Positions 10,814 through 30,336 of a DNA stretch of 64,000 nt are shown here, piece by piece. The position numbers were made by a program, and so were the translations under genes. The notes beneath the pieces are model-generated. The model searched no databases and was not told the origin of the DNA. It saw nothing but the letters and a program-made list of their open reading frames with translations. This DNA is from Macrostomum hystrix. Taxonomy: Eukaryota > Platyhelminthes > Macrostomidae. The stretch is taken from positions 2,170,001-2,234,000 of the forward strand of contig CATNEN010000014.1 of NCBI GenBank assembly GCA_950097015.1. Reading direction: 5' to 3'. Positions within the stretch are counted from its first letter, which is position 1. Each line of letters starts with the position of its first letter.

Positions 10814-12334
10814 ATGTCTGCGGAATCTACCCAGCCGACGCCCATCGCCCTGGCCTGCTCGCAGTGCGACTGCCGCCTCGCCGGCTGCCGCTATGTCCTC
10901 CTCGACGACAAGCAGCCGGCCTGCCTGAGCTGCTTCGACTCGCGCCTGGCCAACACCTGCGCCGCCTGCCAGGCCAAGATCGGTTGCGACTCCAAGGACG
11001 TCAGCTACGGCCAGCGCCACTGGCACGAGGCCTGCTTCCGCTGCGCCGGCTGCTCCGCCCCGCTGGCTGGCAGCTCCTTCTCCGTGAAGGACGAGGCCAC
11101 CTTCTGCCTGATCTGCTATGAGGCCAGGTTCGCCGAGCGCTGCAACCGCTGCCTGGAGGCCTTCAAGGCCGGGCAGCGCAAGTTCGAGTTCCGCTCGCGC
11201 CAGTATCACGACGCCTGCTTCCTGTGCTGCGACTGCGGCACTCGGATAGGCGGCGCCAGTTTCGTTCCGCGAGGAAGCGGCGCTGATGGACCCGACCCCG
11301 ACTGCTGCTGCATGGCCTGCTATGAGGCCAAGTATGCTCAGCGCTGCTCCGACTGCAGAGAGGTGACTCAAAATCTCTCCACTGACACCTCAAATCCTGA
11401 CACAAATCAGCACAAATCAGCACAAATCCTGACACAAATCAGCACAAATCAGCACAAATCCTGACACAAATCAGCACAAATCAGCACAAATCCTGACACA
11501 AATCAGCTCAAATCCTGACACAAATCAGCACAAATCCTGACACAAATCAGCACAAATCAGCACAAATCCTGACACAAATCAGCTCAAATCCTGACACAAA
11601 TCAGCACAAATCCTGACACAAATCAGCACAAATCAGCACAAATCCTGACACAAATCAGCACAAATCCTGACACAAATCAGCACAAATCAGCACAAATCCT
11701 GACACAAATCAGCACAAATCCTGACACAAATCAGCACAAATCAGCACAAATCCTGACACAAATCAGCACAAATCAGCACAAATCCTGACACAAATCCTGA
11801 CACAAATCAGCACAAATCAGCACAAATCCTGACACAAATCAGCTCAAATCCTGACACAAATCAGCACAAATCAGCACAAATCCTGACACAAATCAGCACA
11901 AATCCTGACACAAATCAGCACAAATCCTGACACAAATCAGCACAAATCAACACCGACCAAAACGCTCGCAGGTGATTCGCAAGGGCGGCGTCAGTTACAA
12001 AGGCCGCCCCTACCACGCCGACTGTCTGGTGTGCGGCCACTGCGCCAAGCCGCTGAGCGGTCAGAAATTCACCTCGCACGAGGAGCGGCCCTACTGCGGC
12101 GACTGCTACGGCGAGCTGTTCGCCAAGCGCTGCGCCGCCTGCTTCAGGCCCATCACCGGCTTCACTGGCAGCAAGTTCATCTCGTTCGAACAGCGCGACT
12201 GGCACTCGCAGTGCTTCAACTGCGCCGCCTGCGGTGACAGCCTGGTGGGCAAGGGCTTCCTGGCCGACGGCGAGAAGGTCGTCTGCACCGTCTGCGGCGA
12301 CGCCGGTCGTCAGGAAGGCGCCGACGCGAAGTGA
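10814..12334 (+). CDS. Four-and-a-half LIM domain (FHL-type) protein
   Basis: There are two coding exons: 10814-11362 (ends GAG, donor GTGACT) and 11972-12334 (acceptor CGCTCGCAG, stop 12332-12334). The junction is phase 0. The product is 303 residues. It starts with a half-LIM finger (C15, C18, C37, C40). Full LIM domains follow, with first zinc pairs at C49/C52, C110/C113, C178/C181 and C237/C240 and His/Cys second halves (WHEACFRCAGC, YHDACFLCCDC, YHADCLVCGHC, WHSQCFNCAAC). This half-plus-four layout and the length define FHL proteins: adaptors without enzyme activity that bind transcription factors, actin and integrin partners in nucleus and cytoplasm. LIM3 is split by the intron. LIM2 has an insertion rich in Gly/Pro/Asp around residues 152-165. 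The start ATG follows a CAGCAGCACA leader. The intron is almost wholly a 10/12-bp repeat array. The family call is firm; the paralogue is not assigned. Confidence 0.92.
11395..11950. repeat. 10/12-bp minisatellite filling the LIM gene intron
   Basis: CACAAATCAG and CACAAATCCTGA units alternate from about 30 bp after the donor to about 20 bp before the acceptor of intron 11363-11971. Confidence 0.95.
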
Positions 12335-13315
12335 ATCTGCGCAGCCTAGCAGCCACTGTTGTTGTCGTTGTTTACAATATGGAGACCTGAACGCTTTATA
12401 AAACATTTAAAATTTACTGAAAATACTAGTAACTTCGGAGAAGCGCGAGTTGTGCCTGTGAAAATTGTAGGGTCAAGCGCCGTGCGCCGATTGGTAAGAA
12501 GGCGTCGACCCTACCGATATACCTACCTCACCTCCCTCGCCAACCAATCAGCGCGCTGCGCCAGACGGCACAGTTTTTCTAATACCGGAAGAAACACATT
12601 ACAAAAAGAAATAACTTTTAATGTTACATAATTCAATTTTTTACTCAAATTTACCCCATACCTCATACAAAGACAATATACTTTTTAATCATGTCTAGCT
12701 TTCATATCTGGTCTAATATGTTATTATATTTTATAGTTTATTTTACTGTTGTGCAATACTACTATGTAAGTAGTTTAATCGCAGTTAGTAATAAAAGTCA
12801 GATTTTTATTACTATTAAAAGGCTGGTTGACATTTCGCTTTCAAAGATTTTCCCATTCGTTACATTTCGGCTACTATTGAGAGGGCTAGATCGTATCTAG
12901 TAGGCCAGCTGGGTAAAGTCCAGACAATGTCTACTTTACGCCCAAAAGAATATCTCTAGATGATCTCTAGATCATGTCTATATTCAGATGAAAAGCTTAA
13001 TCCAACGGCTCGAGGTAATTCTTATGAAAATTTGCATTCTCTCATTTCAATCCATTCTGCTATATTTTTTAGCTTCGTGTTAATTAGAGCAAGGACCGAC
13101 TATTTTCATTAAAATACATCTTACCGATATAATTCGTCTCATTCAGTAAAACAAAACTAATGATTTTAGATAGTCTACTTGCCACAGAGTTCAATCAGTT
13201 AATGGTTTGTTCATATGCTTGCAGTAGTATGTAAAGAAATCAACGATTGGAAGACAATTCGCATGTTCAAGCAACTCACATTAACAAAAAACTTAATTTA
13301 AAAATCCAGTTTTAA
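12335..13315. other. 3' flank of the LIM gene, AT-rich intergenic
   Basis: A GC-rich patch at about 12475-12565 carries ATTGG and CCAAT motifs facing each other (GCGCCGATTGGT ... ACCAATCAGCGC). The rest is AT-rich and without recognisable genes. The CCAAT pair could belong to an unrecognised promoter. Confidence 0.35.
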
Positions 13316-13645
13316 TTGGTGAAGATTCGGGTTGGTGAGGATTCGGGTTGGTGAGGATTCGGGTTGGTGAAGGTTCGGGTTGGTGAAGGTTCGGGTTGGT
13401 GAAGATTCGGGTTGGTGAAGGTTCGGGTTGGTGAAGGTTCGGGTTGGTGAAGATTCGGGTTGGTGAAAATTCGGGTTGGTGAAGGTTCAGGTTGGTGAAG
13501 ATTCGGGTTGGTGAAAATTCGGGTTGGTGAAGGTTCAGGTTGGTGAGGATTCGGGTTGTTGAAGGTTCGGGTTGGTGAAGGTTCAGGTTGGTGAGGATTC
13601 GGGTTGTTGAAGGTTCGGGTTGGTGAAGGTTCAGGTTGGTGAGAA
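13316..13645. repeat. 16-bp minisatellite, about 20 copies
   Basis: The unit is GAAGATTCGGGTTGGT with A/G variants (GAAGGTTCGGGTTGGT, GAGGATTCGGGTTGGT). It lies about 0.5 kb beyond the phospho-lyase stop codon. Confidence 0.95.
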
Positions 13646-14134
13646 TTTGGATTGAAGCAGTTTACATCACCGCAGTTCTTGTAAAGCAAAATTCCACCAG
13701 GCAGCATTTGAAAAGCAAAAATAAAAAACCGCAGAATTCTACGTAGATGAATAGGAAAATAAAATTTTAGAAAAAACCAATCGACTAATTATTGATTGAT
13801 TGGTTGACTGATTGATGTCCTTCTCAAGCGCTTTCTTGTGTAGAAATCTTGTACTTTAATTATTCCTAATAGTGCAGCTATTAGTGCAAACTAGAGTGGG
13901 ATCTGATCTCAGGCGTGGGATCTGAGATCAGGTTCGCAGCGGGATAAATAATACCCTGTCCATAAATAATGACAGAAAATCACCTTTCTTGAAGCGATAG
14001 CGAACAGGCCAGAAGCCAGGATGGAAGCTGAAATCAGTCGAATGTGAGTGTTATCCCCAACCAATGAACTCAAAGCTAGGGAGATGGCGGCGAGGCAGCT
14101 ATGACAGGTATTCCTCGTCAGCTGATAAGCGGTT
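13646..14134 (-). other. 3' UTR / flank of the phospho-lyase gene
   Basis: The minus-strand variant signal ATTAAA lies at 13855-13860, about 275 bases after the stop codon. An inverted repeat CTGATCTCAG / CTGAGATCAG lies at 13903-13931. No coding region is seen. Confidence 0.4.
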
Positions 14135-23704
<9,570 letters not shown>

Positions 23705-23724
23705 TCTTCAGGTCAACTATTCGA

Positions 23725-24380
23725 CTGCAAAAAACTGCTAATAGGTAAGATGAAAGTTCGGTGTAATTAAGGTTGGGTAATAAATACAGTCTAGGGATGG
23801 CTAGGCTTACTTATAAAGGCGCGGCTCACACGCGAAGGTCACAGGCGAGAGAAATGTCTAGTGGGTGATGTGTTTCTCTGCGGGTACATGTACATGTAAA
23901 AGCGTTGGTCGATAATCTGGTCTTACGCGTGCGCAAAGGGAATTCCAATTTGAACTGGGGGTGGTGGGGCAGCCAGTTCTGCGCAGCCAGTCCTAGGGGA
24001 GGTGGGGTATGGCGGGCTGTGTGGGTGTGAGAAGCCCCCACGAGTGTACACTCGCTGACGCTGACGCTACCAGTCTGACCCGCCATCTTCCTTACCTTAT
24101 CGGCCCTGTGTAGGACAGATAGAACTGACGAGTCCTTCGCCAGCCCAAACCGGATTGGCCTAGCTGAACGTCGGGATTTTTTCACTCTTGGCTTCGCCTG
24201 TTTAAAAATAATCTTATGAAGAGCGGCCGGTTTGTTTAAGCATTTTTTACTTTGAAATCCATTTTCGACTACTTCTAGCAGTGATTAAGCATCGTCGTAC
24301 TTTTCTTGAAAAATGCATTTACCTATTACCTATTCAATAGCTAGATACAGGGAATGTGTGCGCCTGTGCGGATCTGATCA
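23725..24380 (-). promoter_or_regulatory. Probable 5' region of the phospho-lyase gene
   Basis: The first coding exon has a good acceptor just upstream (TTTTTTGCAG ending at 23725 on the minus strand), so a 5' UTR exon is expected. A strong donor, GATAAG|GTAAGG, ends a candidate non-coding exon at 24096. The transcription start is not visible. ORFs here lack known domains. Confidence 0.4.
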
Positions 24381-25075
24381 CTATGTTTTATTGTGTAGAA
24401 CTCTGCAGTAGAATCGAGGCCGCAATATTCTGCCGAGGCGCTGACGGGCAGGTAACGGAGCTTCCACGCTCTCAGCAGTTCGTCTACCTCGGCGGTCTGG
24501 TACCAGACGTCCGCGAAGATCTGCAGCGTTGCCGCCGGTACGCTTGGGCTGCCTTTCGTTCTGTGAGGGCGGTCCTGCAGTCCGATCGGCCCTACCTGAT
24601 CGCCAGAGGGCGGCGTTGTTCCAGGCGGTGGTCGAGACCGTCCTGTTGTACAACGCCGAGACCTGGACGCTGACGGATTCGCTCGAGCAGCAAGTCAATG
24701 CGGCGCACGCTGGCCTGCTACGCGCCGCCTTTAAGATCAGCGACGAGCGGATCACTAACGCGGCACTCTATCGCCGCGCCGGCCTGGCCCGTCCAAGTGA
24801 ACTGCTGCGACTTCGGCGACTCCAGCTGGCAGGCCATATCATCCGCGCCGAGTCCTACTGCCCGCAGCCGGTGCAGGAGGTGCTGCTGCTAACCCTGCAG
24901 GCACCCTGCCGGCGCGGCCAGGCCCGAACTCGGCGTTTCGTCGACTGCCTGCTGGCCGATGCTGGCGCCCCGGACACTGCCGGCGGTGCGGCCTTTGTTC
25001 GCGCCCAGGCTCTGAAGCGCACTGTGACGCTGCTTTCTTCTTTTCCACCTGACAGCGTATTTTGTTGTTGTTGTT
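24381..25075 (+). pseudogene. Non-LTR retrotransposon 3' fragment, frameshifted
   Basis: Two frames together encode the end of a LINE reverse transcriptase and its C-terminal region. The first frame (24381 to about 24595) has QQFVYLGGLVPDVREDLQR and YAWAAFRSVRAVL. The second (from about 24590) has LFQAVVETVLLYNAETWTL, LRAAFKISDERITNAALYRR and LRRLQLAGHIIRAE. This order (YLG, then AWxxF, then V.LLY.AETWTL, then a LAGH motif) is typical of the post-RT region of endonuclease-bearing LINEs. A frameshift separates the parts, and the 5' two thirds, including the catalytic RT core and endonuclease, are absent. It is therefore a dead, 5'-truncated copy. A 15-bp array directly follows the coding remnant. 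The clade is uncertain. Confidence 0.75.
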
Positions 25076-25272
25076 GTTCTGTGGGACTGGATTCTGTGGC
25101 ACTGGATTCTGTGGGACTAGTTTCTGTGGGAATGGGTTCTGTGGGACTGGATTCTGTGGCACTGGATTCTGTGGCACTGGATTCTGTGGCACTGGATTCT
25201 GTGGCACTGGATTCTGTGGCACTGGATTCTGTGGGACTGGATTCTGTGGCACTGGATTCTGTGGCACTGGGT
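25076..25272. repeat. 15-bp minisatellite at the LINE 3' end
   Basis: About 13 units of TCTGTGGCACTGGAT or TCTGTGGGACTGGAT. It begins where the retrotransposon coding remnant ends, right after a short GTTGTT run. Confidence 0.9.
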
Positions 25273-26392
25273 TCTCTATCATGCTCTGTATTGTGCCGAA
25301 TGAGTGGCAAGGTAAGTTCTTGAAGAACCTTCTGCATCAAAAGCATCATTCCATTCAATTTAAGGCGTTTAAATCGGCGATGCTGGAGTCGAAGGACCTA
25401 CTCAGAAAACGAGTCTGATGGCTAATTAGTTATTATTCAAAATAACTAACTAATTAATAGGGTAAATGGCTTCATCCAGTCGATTTACCCTATGAAACTT
25501 GCCGGATTAACTCATGTCGTTTTATTGAGCTTGTTTCTGACGAAGTCAAAAAGTTCCTCGAGATCGGAAACCTGCCAAGGTACTTCAGCTCTGGTTTCAC
25601 GACACCGTCTGTATCACTAGCAGTGATTTAATCAGCTAAGCCACTTTGCACTGCTACTTAGCGCATGCCTAATCCTTTCTTTAATCGTGACATCAAAGCA
25701 GAATTTTCAGACTCAGCTTATGGGGCTTCGTCAAATTCATAACCTTATGAGTCACAGGGTCTGCTGTCAGTCATGCACTGGGTCTGTTGTTGGTGTACAT
25801 TGGTTTGACGCCATTCGCTTCTTTGTATTGACTTTGCTTTGTACTTTTAGTTAAAAGCGGTTCTATGAATAAGATTCGGCTAGCACGAATTCAGTTATGC
25901 TCAAGCAATTTCTTGAGCAGAACAGGCAATGATAAGCGCATTAAGGATGTCTGCAGCTTGTCACACTCCAGCAGTCGGTGCACCAGTAGCCCCGAGAATT
26001 TGTCGGCGCTGTCTCACGAAGTTGACGAAGGCTTTAGCTTAGACACGGCCGCTCGCTGCAGCGCTATTGGCTGCTGAGCCCTGATATGGATATTGGGTAG
26101 CAGTAAGCCCGAACAGCTATATAACTCTGATATCGGACCTGCCTTGGCCAAATAACAGATTCGAACACGCTGACAAGAGGCAATTGACAAATCCGAATAA
26201 CTCCCCACCTTATCGCCATTTGACTAGCTTCAGAGTCTAGCTTACTGGTGAGTCTCAGATTTTTAGTAAGGCCAAGCCTGTCAATCAGCAGCTGACACAC
26301 TTGTGTGACTTGTGTGACAGCAGTTGTAAAATAGTCGATTCTGACACAGAAATCACATTGCCATATCGCTGTCTAACAAGTAGAAATACTTA
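25273..26392. other. Intergenic, no gene seen
   Basis: AT-rich unique sequence. An 11-bp inverted repeat, ATAGGGTAAAT / ATTTACCCTAT, occupies 25457-25493. ORFs of up to 78 codons have no features. Confidence 0.4.
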
Positions 26393-27118
26393 AACAGGAT
26401 ATTTATGTCACTGTCTAACAGGTGATTGATGTCACTATCTAACAGGTTACTGATGTCACTGTATAACAGGTGATTGATGTCACTATCTAACAGGTGATTG
26501 ATGTCACTATCTAACACGTGATTGATGTCACAGTCTGACAGGTTACTGATGTCACTGTATAACAGGTGATTGATGTCACTATCTAACACGTGATTGATGT
26601 CACTATCTAACACGTGATTGATGTCACAGTCTGACAGGTTACTGATGTCACTGTATAACAGGTGATTGATGTCACTATCTAACACGTGATTGATGTCACT
26701 ATCTAACAGGTGATTGATGTCACTGTCTAACAGGTGATTGATGTCACTGTCTAACAGGTGATTGATGTCACTGTCTAACAGGTGATTGATGTCACTGTCT
26801 AACAGGTGATTGATGTCACTGTCTAACAGGTGATTGATGTCACTGTCTAACAGGTGATTGATGTCACTGTCTAACAGGTGATTGATGTCACTGTCTAACA
26901 TGGGATTGATGTCACTGTCTAACAGGTGATTGATGTCACTGTCTAACAGGTGATTGATGTCACTGTCTAACAGGTGATTGATGTCACTGTCTAACAGGTG
27001 ATTGATGTCACTGTCTAACAGGTGATTGATGTCACTGTCTAACAGGTGATTGATGTCACTGTCTAACAGGTGATTGATGTCACTGTCTAACAGGTGATTG
27101 ATGTCACTGTCTAACAGT
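26393..27118. repeat. 24-bp minisatellite, about 30 copies
   Basis: The unit contains GTCTAACAGGTGATTGATGT followed by CACT. The left half has variants (AACACGTGAT, GACAGGTTACTG); the right half is nearly uniform, which suggests recent expansion there. Confidence 0.95.
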
Positions 27119-27509
27119 TGGACTAACTCACGGTCTAATTCTATTAGATTATTAGCTTTTTATCAGACGCACTTGTTTGAGTGGAAGCACAAATGCAAAG
27201 CATATTTTAGCCTGCCCTCACTGCATCTATCGCTGACATGAAATAATCTAGTTTCAGAAGTAGGAAATTCATATTTTAGCTGTGAATTTTCCAGGTAGGA
27301 CGCAACTGGAAAAGCGTTCCCTTTTGACTAGCAAAATTAAGTTTTGTTGTGTCTGGTAACCGAAAGTGAACCTAAATGACATTTCTGAATCAGATATTTC
27401 GTTGTTAATCTAATTGTTATTTTTTTATATCAGCCAGTTCTGCGTTTATGAATATGATTTGTGAGAATATTTTTTGTTACTGTCCGACAAGTAATTTGTC
27501 TATGATTGA
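27119..27509. other. Unique spacer
   Basis: AT-rich, with no gene or structure recognised. Confidence 0.35.
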
Positions 27510-27885
27510 ACTTGTGAATCTGGGATGTGTGAGTCTGGGATGTGTGAATCTGGGATGTGTGATTCTTGGGATGTGTGAATCTGGGACGTGTGAGTCTGGG
27601 ATGTGTGAGTCTGGGATGTGTAAATCTGGGGATGTGTAAATCTGGGGATGTGTGAATCTTGGGATGTGTGAATCTTGGGATGTGTGAGTCTGGGATGTGT
27701 GAATCTAGGATGTGTGAATCTGGGGATGTGTGAATCTTGGGATGTGTGAGTCTGGGATGTGTGAATCTGGGGATGTTTGAATCTGGGGATGTGTGAATCT
27801 GGGGATGTGTGAATCTAGGATGTGTGAATCTGGGGATGTGTGAATCTGGGATGCGTGAATCTGGAGACGTGTGAATCTGGGGAAC
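27510..27885. repeat. 15/16-bp minisatellite, irregular
   Basis: Units of the type GTGAATCTGGGGATGT, with 15- and 16-bp forms mixed. Related in sequence to the array at 28345-29150. Confidence 0.9.
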
Positions 27886-28344
27886 TGTGATAATATGTTT
27901 AAAAAAATAATTTTAAAGGCACACTTAAGTGGTTAAACTATGCTAAGTGGTTGTTTATTGACTTTCTGCTCGCAAGCATTCTCAAAGAGTAAAGTTTCCA
28001 GTGATAATTCCTGTATTTCTGGAGGTGGTCTTGTCATCGGGTTATACAAAAATTTAATCCGGACTGGAATTCTCCTAGCTGCTATCAGTGAGCTTCTGTG
28101 CTCAACTTGACTTTCTTCCGTGAGCTGCTGACTAAAGCAGCTGCCAGGCTGCTAGCCCAAGATTCCTTAATTAGTGGCGGCAACTTGCGACTAAAGTAGA
28201 GTTAAACAAGTCGGCATTCTTTCCGATTCCGTTCAGTTCAAAGCTGTCGACTGACAGGTGACAGGTGAAAAAAGGCTCAATAGATATACCTTCTAATGAT
28301 CTATTTGCTAATGGGTGATTAGTGCGAGCTGTTTTGTCAATCTG
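27886..28344. other. Unique spacer
   Basis: Unique sequence between two related arrays. No gene recognised. It contains ACAGGTGACAGGTGAA near 28256. Confidence 0.35.
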
Positions 28345-29150
28345 GGACTTCTGTGTGGGATTTGTGAACATGGGATTTGTGAATGTAGGATGTGTGAATC
28401 TGAGATTTGTGAATGTAGGATGTGTGAATCTGAGATTTGTGAATGTAGAATGTGTGAATCTGAGATTTGTGAATGTAGGATTTGTGAATCTGAGATTTGT
28501 GAATGTAGGATGTGTGAATCTGAGATTTGTGAATGTAGGATGTGTGAATCTGAGATTTGTGAATGTAGAATGTGTGAATCTGAGATTTGTGAATGTAGGA
28601 TGTGTGAATCTGAGATTTGTGAATGTAGAATGTGTGAATCTGAGATTTGTGAATGTAGGATGTGTGAATCTGAGATTTGTGAATGTAGGATGTGTGAATC
28701 TGAGATTTGTGAATGTAGGATGTGTGAATCTGAGATTTGTGAATGTAGAATGTGTGAATCTGAGATTTGTGAATGTAGGATGTGTGAATCTGAGATTTGT
28801 GTATGTAGGATGTGTGAATCTGAGATTTGTGAATGTAGGATGTGTGAATCTGAGATTTGTGAATCTCGGATGTGTGAATCTGAGATTTATGAATCTGAGG
28901 TTTGTTAATGTCGGATGTGTGAATACGGACTTGTGAATGTAGGATTTGTGAATCTGGGAATTTTTGAATCTGAGATTTGTGAATATAATATTTGTGAATG
29001 TTGGATTTGTGAATCTGAGATTTGTGAATCTGGGAGTTGGTGAATCTGGGATTCGTGAATAAGAGATTTGTGAATGTAGGATGTGTGAATACGGATTTGT
29101 GAATGTAGGATGACTTAATCTGAGATTTGTGAATGTAGGATGTGGGAATC
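28345..29150. repeat. 30-bp (2 x 15) minisatellite
   Basis: The dimer GTGAATCTGAGATTT plus GTGAATGTAGGATGT repeats with an exact 30-bp period through the central part and degrades to the right. Open frames of about 200-350 codons on both strands are by-products. Confidence 0.95.
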
Positions 29151-29519
29151 TGGGATTGAAGTCCAGGAAATGTTTCGTTACTTTACTACAGCATTTCTCA
29201 TGTATATAAGCTTGGTGCAAGCAAATGTTGGGATTACATATGTTTGTTGATTTTCGTGCCTATTCGTCCAGTCGGGCACCTGTCCTCAATCTTTGAACTT
29301 TAGCGTGTCACAGACAGCAGAACCAAAAGTCCCCCCCGCTCTGGTCCTAAGCCTGGCCCAGTCATCACTTATGCAAATTCAGTTACGCCAGACCCCCCGG
29401 CGCACTCAAATTTATCCCTTCCCCAAATTCTGCAGTGAAAAAAACTTTTCTAGACAATTTTTCCTCTTTGCAAAAAGAGAAATTGCAGAAATTCGGCTCG
29501 TAGACTGTGCAATACTTGT

Positions 29520-29845
29520 ACATGCCCACATGTACACCCTGGGAGCTAACTGTACACCACTGAACCCACATGTACACCCAGGGAGCCGACTGTACACCAC
29601 TGAACCCACATGTACACCCAGGGAGCCAACTGTACAACACTGAGCCCACATGTACACCCTGGGAGCTAACTGTACACCACTGAACCCACATGTACACCCA
29701 GGGAGCCAACTGTACAACACTGAGCCCACATGTACACCCTGGGAGCTAACTGTACACCACTGAACCCACATGTACACCCAGGGAGCTAACTGTACAACAC
29801 TGAGCCCACATGTACACCCAGGGAGCCGACTGTACACCACTGAGC
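29520..29845. repeat. 40-bp minisatellite, 8 copies
   Basis: The unit contains CCCACATGTACACCCAGGGA followed by GCCAACTGTACACCACTGA. Neighbouring units differ at CAGGG/CTGGG and ACACC/ACAAC, giving an 80-120-bp sub-pattern. Confidence 0.95.
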
Positions 29846-30336
29846 ATGTAAAGTCAGAGAGATTCTAGCCCAGCGGTTAGTTAGCTCAGAAGTTCGATTC
29901 GCAGCTATTAGAAGCAGAAAGTCAGCGAGAGGGACTTCCTAACAAAAGTGCCGCATCTCAATGACGCACTGGTGCCCTGTGGGTACGCATTATTGCTTGA
30001 ACATTTTCGCTGGCTTCTTACGGCCCAATATGCTCATAGAGTGCTCAGGTGCAGTCGGCGTAATGAGCAGTTTTGTTGCCGACCAAGTATCTGCAGAGTA
30101 GCACCTGGGTCATTTCCCTGCAATTAGCCAGCCAAATATGCTTAAAAAATGTCAAAGTTCATTTTTTAAACACAAAAGAATTCTTTCATCCTGATAGTTG
30201 GTTCAAAGCTAAATTTAGAAATTTCCTTTGAAGAAAGTGTCAATCATTTCTAAAGTTTTTTTCAACCGATATGTGAAGAAAATCGTGAAAATTCTTCTAG
30301 TCCGCAGTTATCAACCAACGCCTGCCCGCAGACAGA
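29846..30336 (+). other. 5' flank of the GPCR gene with a degenerate tRNA-like patch
   Basis: TAGCCCAGCGGTTAG and AGTTCGATTCG near 29867-29900 resemble Pol III boxes A and B, but the spacing is too short. It is perhaps a damaged SINE. No promoter motif for the GPCR is obvious. Confidence 0.35.

Noticed and set aside
12475-12565. Bidirectional CCAAT promoter
   Set aside because: The facing CCAAT motifs are real, but no gene start is identified on either side within reach, so I list it only as a note.
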